Source: SZAS-79 sp963844255 (GTDB lineage Bacteria > Pseudomonadota > Gammaproteobacteria > Burkholderiales > SG8-39). Taken from it: a stretch of 64,000 bases of DNA. Position numbers and translations under genes: made by a program. The notes under the pieces are model-generated. The model worked only from the letters and a program-made list of their open reading frames with translations, was not told the origin of the DNA and ran no database searches. Of this stretch, positions 43,931-52,498 are shown piece after piece (the stretch's first letter is position 1; every line of letters begins with the position of its first letter). The stretch spans positions 14,208-78,207 of the forward strand of contig CAWJNP010000030.1 of the NCBI GenBank assembly GCA_963844255.1, given 5' to 3'.

Positions 43931-44304
43931 CCCGCGTACAGAATCGCGTCGATCTCGACCAATGCGCCGCGCGGAAGGCTCGCCACGCCGATGGCGACGC
44001 GCGCCGGATACGGTTCGCGCAGGTAACGTGCCATGACCTCGTTCACGCGCGCGAAATGCGCGAGGTCCGTGAGGTAGACCGTCATGCGAACGGTATTTTC
44101 AAGGCTCAGATCTGCCGCGAGCGCCACCGCGGCGAGATTGCGGAATACGCGGTCGATCTGCGCGTCGATGCCCTCGACCAGTTGCATCGTCGCCGGGTCG
44201 AAGCCGATCTGGCCCGAAATATAGAGCGTGTCCCCGGCGCGGATCGCCTGCGAATAGGTTCCGATCGCGGCGGGCGCGTCCTTCGAGTGGATTGCGGTTT
44301 TCAT
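43927..44304 (-). CDS. ridA: RidA-family enamine/imine deaminase
   Basis: 125 residues from MKTAIHSKDAPAAIGTYSQAIRAG. GTYSQA, LYISGQIGFDP and RVAIGVASLPRGALVEIDAIL are the family signatures; the Arg in YPARVAIG binds the substrate carboxylate. Destroys reactive enamines from PLP enzymes. Coupled to recG. Confidence 0.95.
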   Translation of the reverse strand: MKTAIHSKDAPAAIGTYSQAIRAGDTLYISGQIGFDPATMQLVEGIDAQIDRVFRNLAAVALAADLSLENTVRMTVYLTDLAHFARVNEVMARYLREPYPARVAIGVASLPRGALVEIDAILYAG

Positions 44305-44350
44305 TCGACAGGTAGAATCGTTCCGTGATGACGCATCTATCTTAGCCCAA

Positions 44351-44686
44351 GTGAACACCGCCCTGATTTCCAGCCTGGAAAAACTGCTCGGAACACCGCG
44401 GGACGGTGCCCTGCTGCGCTTTTCCCTGGGCAGCGAGTACCTCAAGGGCGGCGACGCGGCCACAGCCGCCGGTCACCTCCGCGAGGCCGTTACACGCGAT
44501 CCGGATTATTCGGCTGCATGGAAGCTGCTCGGCCGCGCGCTCGCCGAGACGGGACGCGCACCCGAGGCGCTGGAGGCCTATCGCAGCGGGATCCAGGCTG
44601 CGCACCGCAAGGGCGACAAACAGGCGGAAAAGGAAATGACGGTGTTCGCCCGACGCCTGGAGAAAGCGACCGGCACGGACGCCTAG
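44351..44686 (+). CDS. Small tetratricopeptide-repeat protein
   Basis: 111 residues from a GTG start. Two TPR units: ALLRFSLGSEYLKGGDAATAAGHLREAVTRDP and YSAAWKLLGRALAETGRAPEALEAYRSGIQAA. Probable scaffold; partners unknown. Last chromosomal gene before the tRNA fragment at 44709. Confidence 0.88.
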   Translation: MNTALISSLEKLLGTPRDGALLRFSLGSEYLKGGDAATAAGHLREAVTRDPDYSAAWKLLGRALAETGRAPEALEAYRSGIQAAHRKGDKQAEKEMTVFARRLEKATGTDA

Positions 44687-44708
44687 CAAGGGCGTCTGCC
44701 GGGAAAAG

Positions 44709-44745
44709 TGGTGGAGTGGAAGGGGATCGAACCCTCGACCTTCGC
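44709..44745 (-). other. 3' end of a tRNA gene; likely attachment site of the island
   Basis: On the minus strand this reads GAAGGTCGAGGGTTCGATCC followed by CCTTCCACTCCACCA: a T-arm, acceptor strand and encoded CCA. No matching D-arm or anticodon arm precedes it; the sequence to the right is unrelated and AT-richer. The 3' end form is closest to tRNA-Ala type. Such 3' fragments are left when an element integrates into a tRNA gene, so the intact tRNA should lie at the far end of the island, beyond this window. Confidence 0.65.
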
Positions 44746-45071
44746 CCAACAACCACATCACACTCCAATCAATCACTTACGCGCAGCCATCGAAAAAGCG
44801 AAGATGGCGTTCGTCGCTGCTTTTGGGTCACCAGATTGGTTCAATGACCTGCCTGAAGTATATCGACAATCCTCGATTTCGTACCCCCATTCGGCGATGC
44901 CATACTGGGTCACCTTGACCAACTACTTGGTTGATTGGGCAGGATGGGTCGCAGAGATGTCGACTGCTCCAATCCGAGTACATTCGATGAGAATCGCCTT
45001 TCACGCGATGCTATGGTTGCATCTCATAACAGCAGGGGCTGCCCATGATTGACAAGAACTCTCTGAACAAT
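44746..45071. other. Island edge without supported gene
   Basis: About 330 bases between the tRNA fragment and the SLATT gene end. Open frames exist but have no ribosome-binding site or recognisable content. GC content drops here compared with the left flank. Confidence 0.5.
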
Positions 45072-45656
45072 TCATTGGCGCGGAAGAGAAACGGGCGGGA
45101 CTGTTGGTTCAGAGGTGGCAATCCGATCGACGGCGTAGTCCGCCTCGCCGTCTTTAATCCCACGCCTCGCCAGCCAATATGCAGGCGCGGGAATTTGTGG
45201 GGAGGTTTGGTTCAATGTGCTCTTATCTTCAGAATGACGGCGAAGCCGCTCAGTCAGTACCTGATCTGACGACTCGTCCCAGCATTCGATCGTTCGAAAA
45301 ATTCTCACCTTGTTAAGCATCGCGTCAAACTTATTACCCGCATTGAGATGTTCGGAAGCCTTCTTGTTCGGATTCAGGAATGTGACGACGCTCGACAAGA
45401 CGACAATTGCGATTGAAAAATAGCCACCTAGCTCACCACTGCCCGGCAACCGCGAAAATGCAGCGGCACCAGCGACTCCAGCAAGCATGACCATCGGTAG
45501 TCCGAGGGCGAGATGAAAGAAGCTCCACAGCGTTGCAGCTTTGAAGTGTCCTTTTGAAGAATACTTGCATGCCTCCTCGATTCGGGCGGCCTCCACAATT
45601 ACCTGCTCCCTCGTCTTTGAGATCTGCCGTTCGTCGGTCGAAGTTTGTTCAGTCAT
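45072..45656 (-). CDS. SLATT-domain membrane effector
   Basis: 194 residues from MTEQTSTDERQISKTREQVIVEAARIEEACKYSSKGHF at 45656. An N-terminal helix is followed by two membrane segments (LWSFFHLALGLPMVMLAGVAGAAAF and YFSIAIVVLSSVVTFLNPN) and a soluble helical tail (KASEHLNAGNKFDAMLNKVRIFR). This is the SMODS/SLOG-associated 2TM layout predicted to form a pore when activated by a nucleotide signal. It starts four bases after the nucleotidyltransferase stop. Function inferred from family and pairing. Confidence 0.8.
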   Translation of the reverse strand: MTEQTSTDERQISKTREQVIVEAARIEEACKYSSKGHFKAATLWSFFHLALGLPMVMLAGVAGAAAFSRLPGSGELGGYFSIAIVVLSSVVTFLNPNKKASEHLNAGNKFDAMLNKVRIFRTIECWDESSDQVLTERLRRHSEDKSTLNQTSPQIPAPAYWLARRGIKDGEADYAVDRIATSEPTVPPVSLPRQ

Positions 45657-45660
45657 GTGG

Positions 45661-46545
45661 TCACCCATAAGCCGGGAAGTAGTCGCCGAATATTTTGTCC
45701 CACATGTCAAACGCAGACGGTAGATTGCCGCGTTTCGCGAAGTCTTCAGCCTTCAGTGCGCGTTCGTATGCCATTTGAAATCGAGAGACGGCCTGGTTAA
45801 TCTTCTCCTGGGTATTGATGTATGAGCCGACATCTCCACCATATCCAGCAGGATCAGGGTTTTGGCTCGCAACTAAAGCACGGCCTTTATCGAAAAAAAA
45901 GCGCACTCCAGACGGATAGCTGGAAATCTTCACGTTGTTCAGAATCGCAAGCGCCAACACTTCAAGATGGAAGGACTGAAAATGGCTGCTGATTTTCCGA
46001 TTCCAGCCTTTTATCATCTTGATAATTGGTACTAGATCACCGCCGTGCGCAGTATTGGCGGCTTTGACGATCTCGATGTGCTTGCGAGGATCGGTCGAGA
46101 TCCAACTCCGACTTACGGAGTTCGGAATGATGAACCCCCCACCGTTTCGTTCGAATGCGGGCACGATGTCGACCATGAAGTCCTCGAATCGAATCGTTAC
46201 TGCCTGACCGTTTCTGCTGATGTCTGGAGTGCGCGTATAGGTCTTGAGCAATGTACGCTTCACCAAATCCAAAAGGCCGGCTTGCCCCCCGTTCTGCCCG
46301 TTGTCATAGCGGTGGAAATACTGGGAATCAAGAACGGCGAAGACATCAATATCGGCATCCTTCAAGGGGCCGATCAAGGTGCTTCTAGCGTATGAGCCGG
46401 TCAGAAACGTATCGCTGACCACCAACCCATTCTCCACGGCCTCGCGCACCGCCTGCTGCCTCGTGGAGACGACGGATTGTTGAGGCGCCGTTATCTCTAA
46501 TCGCGATTTCAGCGTGAGGAAAGCCTGTTGAATGGTTGTCGCCAT
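45661..46545 (-). CDS. cGAS/DncV-like nucleotidyltransferase (CBASS cyclase)
   Basis: 294 residues. Active-site loop FLTGSYARSTLIGPLKDADIDVFAVLD has the GS pair (Gly50-Ser51) and the D-x-D metal ligands (D65, D67); the third Asp is D126 in FEDFMVDIVPAFER. Helical lid IKMIKGWNRKISSHFQSFHLEVLAL follows. CD-NTases make cyclic oligonucleotides on phage infection; with the SLATT gene immediately downstream this forms a two-gene CBASS-type unit without Cap2/Cap3. Its product nucleotide cannot be predicted. Confidence 0.85.
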   Translation of the reverse strand: MATTIQQAFLTLKSRLEITAPQQSVVSTRQQAVREAVENGLVVSDTFLTGSYARSTLIGPLKDADIDVFAVLDSQYFHRYDNGQNGGQAGLLDLVKRTLLKTYTRTPDISRNGQAVTIRFEDFMVDIVPAFERNGGGFIIPNSVSRSWISTDPRKHIEIVKAANTAHGGDLVPIIKMIKGWNRKISSHFQSFHLEVLALAILNNVKISSYPSGVRFFFDKGRALVASQNPDPAGYGGDVGSYINTQEKINQAVSRFQMAYERALKAEDFAKRGNLPSAFDMWDKIFGDYFPAYG

Positions 46546-46753
46546 TGCCGAGCCTTTGCAGTGCGGTCAAAACCAGTTTACAACTACTCGCTTGGCGTAA
46601 CGCACCTCAATCAACCGCATTGGGTTCGCGTCCAAAGCAACTTCCCAGTAGTGCGTGCGATTTGCGCAACTCTGATCAACAGGCGATGGCCCCCGATTTC
46701 AATACTTGCCCAGATCCCACAAGTGGTCCGAGCTTTTTTCCTTTCTAGCGGCC

Positions 46754-46773
46754 GCCGGGCACGAAGGCCCGGC
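46754..46773 (-). repeat. GC-rich hairpin after the DUF3892 gene
   Basis: GCCGGGC and GCCCGGC arms around ACGAAG, 17 bases beyond the DUF3892 stop. There is no clear U-run; a weak terminator is possible. Confidence 0.4.
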
Positions 46774-46790
46774 GCCTGTGCACTAAGGAG

Positions 46791-47075
46791 TTACGGGCAC
46801 TCGGGCAAGCTGAGTAAATTGTTGGGCTGCTCGCCGTCGTTTTGCGTTTTAAGGTACTTGTTTCCGTTGTGCGTAGCCACGATTACCCACACGCTGCTGC
46901 CCTGCACGCTGGTGTAGAACCCATACGTTCCGGCTTCGATCGCGGCGATCGCGTCGGGCTGGGACATTTTCCACCGCTTGGCGTTGTGCACGCCTCCGAT
47001 GCTTTGGATGCGCTCATGCACGCTCATACGGTTCGTCTTGTTAATACACATCACCTGCACGTTCTGAACTGCCAT
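46791..47075 (-). CDS. DUF3892-family protein
   Basis: 94 residues. VQVMCINKTNRMSVHERIQSIGG, NAKRWKMSQPDAIAAIEAGTYGFYT and GNKYLKTQNDGEQPNNLLSLPEC follow the DUF3892 pattern. AGAGGT lies ahead of the ATG. Common in accessory regions; function unknown. Confidence 0.85.
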   Translation of the reverse strand: MAVQNVQVMCINKTNRMSVHERIQSIGGVHNAKRWKMSQPDAIAAIEAGTYGFYTSVQGSSVWVIVATHNGNKYLKTQNDGEQPNNLLSLPECP

Positions 47076-47440
47076 CTTTTTTACCTCTTATAGCCGCCCT
47101 GCATTGAGTGGCAGCGGGAAGAGGCATGCGAACGTCGCATTGACGGCTTAAAGGGGCGTGGCCTACCATCCCCTTGCTGTGCAGTAAATGCGGCCCCACA
47201 AGGCCGTATCCGCCTTCGGTGCAGTTCCACCTGCACCGAAGGCACCCCGCTGACCTGTCGCAATCGCGACAGGCATTGCTAATATACACCCTCCGCCAGG
47301 TAGTTATCCACAGGGCGGACTCGAAAAACATCCAACTATGTCAAGGGGTTGTCACCATTCTTCGGGCTTTCGCACGGATGCGTTTAAATCGTTGATTTAC
47401 TGGATATATGAACATGCCCGGCAAGCTCGAAGTTTTATGT
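47076..47440. other. Intergenic region with two perfect stem-loops
   Basis: No gene supported. Contains a 12-bp perfect stem (GCCTTCGGTGCA, 47212-47223, with its complement at 47232-47243) and, 11 bases on, an 8-bp stem (CCTGTCGC/GCGACAGG, 47254-47273). Confidence 0.6.
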
Positions 47441-47452
47441 GTTTGCGCCGGC

Positions 47453-47649
47453 TCGAATTTGACCAGGGCGGCCGATCCTGATTGATCATGGGCATCCGGC
47501 CTGCAACCCGCATGTTCGCTAGCGATACCAACTCATGGAACATGATTGCTGATTTCGGGCGTTGCACAGCCGCCCGCTCAAACGGCGGCCCAAGATCCCT
47601 GGTCAAAATTCAATCGGCACAGGTGGTCAAAATTCGATCGGCGCCGACA
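47453..47649. mobile_element. IS21-family end remnant
   Basis: GGTCAAAATTCAATCGGC (47601-47618) and GGTCAAAATTCGATCGGC (47625-47642) are 24-base-spaced repeats followed by GCCGACA, the form of IS21-family ends. GAATTTGACCAGGGCGGCCG near 47454 resembles another IS21 segment. No transposase gene is left between them. Call based on recognised repeat form only. Confidence 0.4.
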
Positions 47650-48031
47650 GTCAGCGTTTACGACCGCGACACATTGACCGTCCTCGTCGATCAAAGGCCC
47701 GTGAAGATCCGACTCGCGGAGATTGACGCGCCCGAACTTGGTCAGGCGTTCGGAAAAGCCTCGGGCGATTCCCTAAAGGCGCTGTGTGCTGCTCAACAGG
47801 CCGAAGTTACTACAATCTCCAAAGACCGCTACGGCCGCACCGTAGGCCGTGTGACATGTCGCCAGACCGAAGCGGGAACGCACCAGGCGCGTAACGGTAT
47901 GGCTTGGGTGTATGACCGTGTATGACCGTTACGCGGATCCAAAATCATTGCTGTATCCGCTCCAGGCTGCTGCAATAGCGGCCCGACGTGGTCTGTGGTG
48001 GACGAGGCCCCTATTTCACCGTGGGAAGTGA
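47645..48031 (+). pseudogene. Thermonuclease (SNase-like) gene, truncated and frameshifted
   Basis: SNase-fold sequence SVYDRDTLTVLVDQRPVKIRLAEIDAPELGQAFGKAS to RNGMAWVYDR. The usual YDGDT metal-site region has Gly changed to Arg. The N-terminal signal peptide expected for the family is missing and is replaced by the IS21-like repeats. A 10-bp tandem duplication (GTATGACCGT at 47910 and 47920) shifts the frame to an early stop. The original end continues in another frame (YADPKSLLYPLQAAAIAARRGLWW) to 48031. Clearly a decaying gene. Confidence 0.8.
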
Positions 48032-48103
48032 CGTGCGGCCCGGAGGACGGCTCCGGCGAAGCGGCATTAGTGGGGGGTGGAAAGATGTTAACCGGAGGCG
48101 GCA

Positions 48104-48520
48104 ATGGAACCTGGTGAGCAGGAGAAACTTGCAATCGCGCAGCATGAGAAAAATCGCGAATCTCTTTTAGCAAACGAGGCATTCGCCATAACGATGCAGC
48201 AGGTGGTAGCCGGCGGAATCCTTATCGGTATTCTCTCGAAGTTGGATGACCTTCAAGCATCGTTTGGTGTGCTATCTGTCTTCGTAATAGTTCTCTCGGG
48301 AATGTCACTGATATCCGCGGTACTTGCTGCACAGATGCGCCACGACTACCGGATGTGGGACGTAAAGGCCAGCGCCGCGGGAGACTCCACCATTGCCGCC
48401 GTGAGACTCACAAAGGCGGGAGAATTTTTGCGCCGAATGCGGTTAGCCATGTGGACAGCAACCGTCCTGATAATTGTCGCCATCGCGCTCGTCATTATTG
48501 GTGCTGTAAAAACAGTCTAA
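48104..48520 (+). CDS. Small membrane protein of unknown function
   Basis: 138 residues. Polar N-terminus (EQEKLAIAQHEKNRESLLANEAFAITMQQ), then three hydrophobic helices: VVAGGILIGILSKL, FGVLSVFVIVLSGMSLISAVLAAQM and MWTATVLIIVAIALVIIGAV. GGAGGC upstream of the ATG. Six bases from the next gene, so the two are co-transcribed. No family recognised; membrane-effector proteins of this kind are common in defence islands. Confidence 0.75.
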   Translation: MEPGEQEKLAIAQHEKNRESLLANEAFAITMQQVVAGGILIGILSKLDDLQASFGVLSVFVIVLSGMSLISAVLAAQMRHDYRMWDVKASAAGDSTIAAVRLTKAGEFLRRMRLAMWTATVLIIVAIALVIIGAVKTV

Positions 48521-48525
48521 CCTGA

Positions 48526-49443
48526 ATGAACATCGATCCCATCTTTGTCTGGCTTGCGGCCTCTTGGCCGGACGTAAAAGGTTTCTTCAACTCCCCTTTC
48601 TTTACGGGTATCTGGGCGGCAACCGCCGGCGCTTTTGCTGGAGCGATGGGAGCGCAACACATAGCGGAAAAATCGAAATGCCGAGAGCAGCTCACAAAGG
48701 AAATCCGCGATACGAATGCAGCTATGACTGTAGCTGCTTCGATATGCGGAGCCATGTTGAACTTTAAGAAGCAGCACGTTCGAAGGCTCAAGGAAGAATT
48801 TGATAGAGAGAGGGTTGGATTCGTTGAGCAAATTCGTAGACGAGACGCTGGGGAAATACCTCGTGGAGTGGTTTACCAATTTCAGGCCAATCTGCAAACT
48901 CTCACTCTCCCGCCACTCCCGGTGGAGATATTGCAGAAGACCATTTTCGAAAGAATCTCCGTAGTCGGTCGCCCTCTGACGTTAGCAACAATGGTGGGTC
49001 AATGTATTGCTGACTTGTACATGTCAATCGCGCGTCGCAATTCGTTAATTGAGGACTTTAAGGGCAGAGGCCCCCCGCTCAATGCAAATCTCTACTTCGG
49101 GTTACGTCAGGGCGATGTGGTTAACGAGGAATATCCGGCCTCGATGAACGCGATGAGCCAGCAGACGGATGACTGCATTTTCTTTAGTCAGTTGCTCGTA
49201 AAAGACCTGATTGAGCACGGTACGAAAGCGGCTGACGAATTTACGAAGGAGATTGGTAAAGGTGCGCCGCGAGTTTCCGTTCATGACTTTAGTGATGCAG
49301 CCAAAGCCGGATTGATGCCCGACGAAAATCTCTACTCGGACTGGATTACTAAATTTAAAAAGCATCAGGATCCGCCAACACTAATCGCAAAGGTTCGCAC
49401 CTGGTTGAAGCGCCTACAGGTTGCCGCCGGATGGGTTCACTAA
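48526..49443 (+). CDS. Protein of unknown function with N-terminal membrane segment
   Basis: 305 residues. A membrane helix (FFTGIWAATAGAFAGAMGAQH, about residues 25-45) is followed by a long charged helical domain (KEEFDRERVGFVEQIRRRDAGE). Soluble C-terminal 250 residues without recognisable motif. Paired with the upstream membrane protein. No function assigned. Confidence 0.75.
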   Translation: MNIDPIFVWLAASWPDVKGFFNSPFFTGIWAATAGAFAGAMGAQHIAEKSKCREQLTKEIRDTNAAMTVAASICGAMLNFKKQHVRRLKEEFDRERVGFVEQIRRRDAGEIPRGVVYQFQANLQTLTLPPLPVEILQKTIFERISVVGRPLTLATMVGQCIADLYMSIARRNSLIEDFKGRGPPLNANLYFGLRQGDVVNEEYPASMNAMSQQTDDCIFFSQLLVKDLIEHGTKAADEFTKEIGKGAPRVSVHDFSDAAKAGLMPDENLYSDWITKFKKHQDPPTLIAKVRTWLKRLQVAAGWVH

Positions 49444-49454
49444 TTGCGAAGCCG

Positions 49455-50030
49455 TTACGCCGCGAGTCGATGCTCGTAGTACGGCCGCTCGCGCTGATCC
49501 AAGAGCGCATCCACTGTGTGCATCCACTGTGGCAGGTTTGTCGCCGGTAGGGTTGAGCCAAGCGTCAATCGCCGAAGCCAGTAGCGGAATGATGCAGCGA
49601 TCGTGTCCCGCCTCGGCCACCTCTGCCGGCGGTTCGTCGGTGATCGCGACGAACGAGTAGAGATCGCGCTTGCCTGGTGCTTGCCAGTGATCCCAGAGGC
49701 AGGCAACCAGCATCGGTGCTGCCGATCGCGGATTAAAGTGCAGGACGACGTTCTGCGGCTTCTCGCCGGTCTCGCCGGTCCTCAGTTGACGCCGCTCGAA
49801 GTCACGAAGCGCCACGTTCTCGAAGAAGCTCGACGCGATGATGAGCGCGTGGCGTTTTGCGGAACACGCCTTTCCAGAAGCCCTGCAAGTTGTCCCGGCG
49901 GGCGTTGTTGTACCCGGGAAGCGCACGTCGTAGCTTTCCTTTCCGGCTTCCCGTTTAGCCGGCAGGTGTAGCGCATCGGGCGCAACATACGTCGCCCGTT
50001 TTTGTGGACGACGACCGGGGCGTACCACAT
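49455..50030 (-). pseudogene. SRAP (YedK/HMCES-type) gene, truncated and frameshifted
   Basis: Pieces in order: WYAPVVVHKNGRRMLRPMRYTCRL, SYDVRFPGTT, SSFFENVALRDFERRQLRTGE, GEKPQNVVLHFNPRSAAPMLVACLWDHW, YSFVAITDEPPAEVAEAGHDRCIIPLL and RERPYYEHRLAA. This is the C-terminal two-thirds of an SRAP protein, which shields abasic sites in single-stranded DNA. The N-terminal part with the catalytic Cys2 is missing, and at least two frame changes occur. Not functional as read. Confidence 0.75.
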
Positions 50031-50116
50031 GGGTTTTGTCTTTGGGGGTTTCTGGTCTGGGAAAGAACTTAAACGGCTACTATTGTGAAAATCAACATTG
50101 CGAGATAGGCAGTCAG

Positions 50117-50599
50117 ATGGTGAAAAAACGATACATCCAGGTTAAGGGAAATCCGCTATTCACACTGAAGCCTCGCCAGTCTGAAGTCATACTGAATCCC
50201 GGGACTGGATTGCCGGAATTTGGAATCTTCCCGCCCATAAATTCACAAGGAGCCATCTTCACCGGCGGGCCAATAATTTTGAGATATGGCAGACACTATG
50301 ACGGTGGACGTGGATGGGGGTTTGAGCATATTTGGCGTGCGAGATTTCCCGATTGCCTAGATCGAACCGCTGCCGAGGCATGTGTAATTCCGATGATCAC
50401 GAGGATCATCGTTCCTGGGGCAACCATCCACTACGAATATGGTAGCGGCACGGCCAATCGTCGCAGCTCGGTCTTCAGGAGCAAGTTGGGAGTTGTCGTC
50501 GTTGAAGAACGCGAGGACGGTGAGGGCAATCCCTTCTACGGGATTGTGACCGCAATCGCGACTCAAAAAGTAAATGGCCCCGTCGTAGGGGCCATTTGA
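50117..50599 (+). CDS. Possible BECR-fold nuclease toxin
   Basis: 160 residues from MVKKRYIQVKGNPLFTLKPRQ. The C-terminal half shows GRHYDGGRGWGFEHIWRARF (His60, His71), then a strand-rich segment (SVFRSKLGVVVVEERE) and a closing FYGIVTAI. This order, a GxxHI helix then strands ending in a Y-x-V/I-V-T motif, is seen in barnase/EndoU/ColicinE5-like (BECR) nuclease domains used as toxins. No obvious immunity gene follows. Tentative; could be another small fold. Confidence 0.5.
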   Translation: MVKKRYIQVKGNPLFTLKPRQSEVILNPGTGLPEFGIFPPINSQGAIFTGGPIILRYGRHYDGGRGWGFEHIWRARFPDCLDRTAAEACVIPMITRIIVPGATIHYEYGSGTANRRSSVFRSKLGVVVVEEREDGEGNPFYGIVTAIATQKVNGPVVGAI

Positions 50600-52057
50600 A
50601 AGAACAAAACGTTGGGTCCAAGGTAGATAGTTGCCTCTCCTTAGCTACCGTTGCCGGTCGGTTCGGAGCACCCGTGTTGCCACGGCTTCTACTTACGGTG
50701 ACGCCAGTTGCCGCCGCTGCCCTAAGTGTGGAGACTGGATCTTCTGGCTACGTCCCCACCAACTGCGCTTGCAGAAACCCAACGCATTGCAAGTCTAGTG
50801 GCGTGCTACGGAAAGATCAAGCGACTAAGCCACAGAATTGACTAGTAAAGCTGCCTCATCTCGCATAAAAACGCAATTGAAATCTCGGTATTTCGCAGAC
50901 CATTGAAAACACGCTATATACATGATTTTATAAACAAACTTTTCGACATTCTCTGAAACTTCTGCATCCAAAGGCACGTCATTTGGACTGTCCGCTTAAG
51001 AATTCGTTCTACCAATATCCAATCTGTGCCCTTCGCGACTGACAGTTCCGTGGCATAGATAGGCGGAACCGCAAACAATCTCATAACCAGGATAAGCCGC
51101 GACCGTCAGTCGGTGCTCAAATATCCACCCAACATCATCATGATCATCATCGGCGGCATCGCGACGATGATGATCATGATTGACCTGCCCTCTTAGATCC
51201 CTCCTAGACCGCCTACAAGCGTCGCTGTCGGTGTACAGGGGATTGATGCTACGGCTTGCAGAGCCGGGTGTAGGGGGACGTAGATGCGCTGCCGACGATT
51301 CGGGGGGAGAGTGGGTCAGATCGACCAATATTGGCTCCTGCTGTGTGCCCAGGATTGCTCAAATATTGGCGGCGGAATCGCTACCTAGGGGGGTTCGCTT
51401 GTATAAGGTTTTTAGGCTCGAAGTAACCACTACGAAAACTTTGAATCCAAAATCTCCCAGATACTATATAATAGCATTGTATTTAAAGATAAATAAGCCT
51501 CTTTCTCCGCCGTTTTCTTGGTGACACCCAGGTTGCATTCTCGTTACGCGCTTTTCGCCAAACGGGCAACCAACGAAACCAGCTTGTAACGATTCGGTAG
51601 TGGCAAGAGCCGTCGGACAATCGAGACGCAATCTGCCGCAACTCGGCAATCGAATCAACCAACGAGCCTCGGTCCTCACGGAACAGGGTGACTGCGGCAG
51701 GTTCGGCGATTGTTGAGAGACTGGGGCCTCCCTGCCTTCCTCCCGCCGGAAAACGTGCCTGTAGCTCTGGAACCAGCCTCCTGTGATCGCCCTTCGGCAC
51801 CAGATCACCCTACAGTCCGGTATGACGACTCGATCAAGCACAGGATGATGTGGCGCTCGCATGTATAAGGATTCAGACTGAAAGAGAGCGTGCCGTACCG
51901 CCCGCCTCATCGTTTGCTTCATGTTCTGGCAATTCTTATAGGACAAATCGAGGCAGCCGAAACTGCTGAGGACCACATGTTCGGCTAGACACCCGTAAGG
52001 CGTGCTGTCGACCTTTCTCAGAGTTTCGGCAGCACTCCCGATGCGAACTCTTCCCTC
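50600..52057. other. 1.46-kb stretch without a supported gene; contains a long inverted repeat
   Basis: Frames here have mixed composition and no ribosome-binding sites. A segment on the minus strand near 51500-51800 reads like a fragment of coding sequence (LFREDRGSLVDSIAELRQIASRL) but is not intact. The perfect 16-bp inverted repeat at 51137-51180 lies in it. Confidence 0.5.
51137..51180. repeat. Perfect 16-bp inverted repeat
   Basis: ATCATGATCATCATCG (51137-51152) and CGATGATGATCATGAT (51165-51180) around a 12-base spacer. The arms are built from ATGATC units, not a terminator form. Confidence 0.75.
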
Positions 52058-52498
52058 CTATCGCAAGTAGTCCGCCTGGGCGTGTGGCCCACGCTCGACC
52101 CACTGACTGTCACCGTGATCGCCCAGCGGCTGAACGATCGAGTATGGCTCGGGGAAGATCCCCACTGAGAAGTTCTTGTTGCCCGCGACCGCCCGATACG
52201 CCTCGATAATTTCGTGCTCGTAGTGACTGAGCAGCAGGCCAGGGTGAACGGCCTCGACAACTTCCAGAACTCCGGGCATGTACTCCTGCATGCAGCGTCG
52301 GAGCAAATCCTTTGCATCGATCTCAAGCGAAGCCGCAAGCAGACCGACTTTTTCGAGAGGAATTTTTGTTTTGCCCTGCTTGACCATCGTGATCATATTC
52401 GGCTTCGGCCAATCACAATCGACGGCGATCTGGAGTTGCGGCTTGCCGGACGCTGTAATCTTTTCGGAAATGAACTCGGCTACTGTCTTCTTTTTCAT
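52058..52498 (-). CDS. XRE-like helix-turn-helix regulator
   Basis: 146 residues. N-terminal HTH AEFISEKITASGKPQLQIAVDCDWPKPNMITMVKQGKTKIPLEKVGLLAASL (about residues 7-58) and a C-terminal domain of unknown type. AT-rich start region with TATAG-rich boxes. Probable regulator of the neighbouring replication/mobile genes. Confidence 0.75.
   Translation of the reverse strand: MKKKTVAEFISEKITASGKPQLQIAVDCDWPKPNMITMVKQGKTKIPLEKVGLLAASLEIDAKDLLRRCMQEYMPGVLEVVEAVHPGLLLSHYEHEIIEAYRAVAGNKNFSVGIFPEPYSIVQPLGDHGDSQWVERGPHAQADYLR

Noticed and set aside
44708..45052. 115-codon plus-strand frame beginning MVEWKGIEPSTFA
   Set aside because: The first residues are the antisense of the tRNA 3' end, a well-known false gene start; the rest has no recognisable content.
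51464..51976. 170-codon minus-strand frame
   Set aside because: Low-complexity composition, no start signal, and better explained as fragments; not supportable as a gene.
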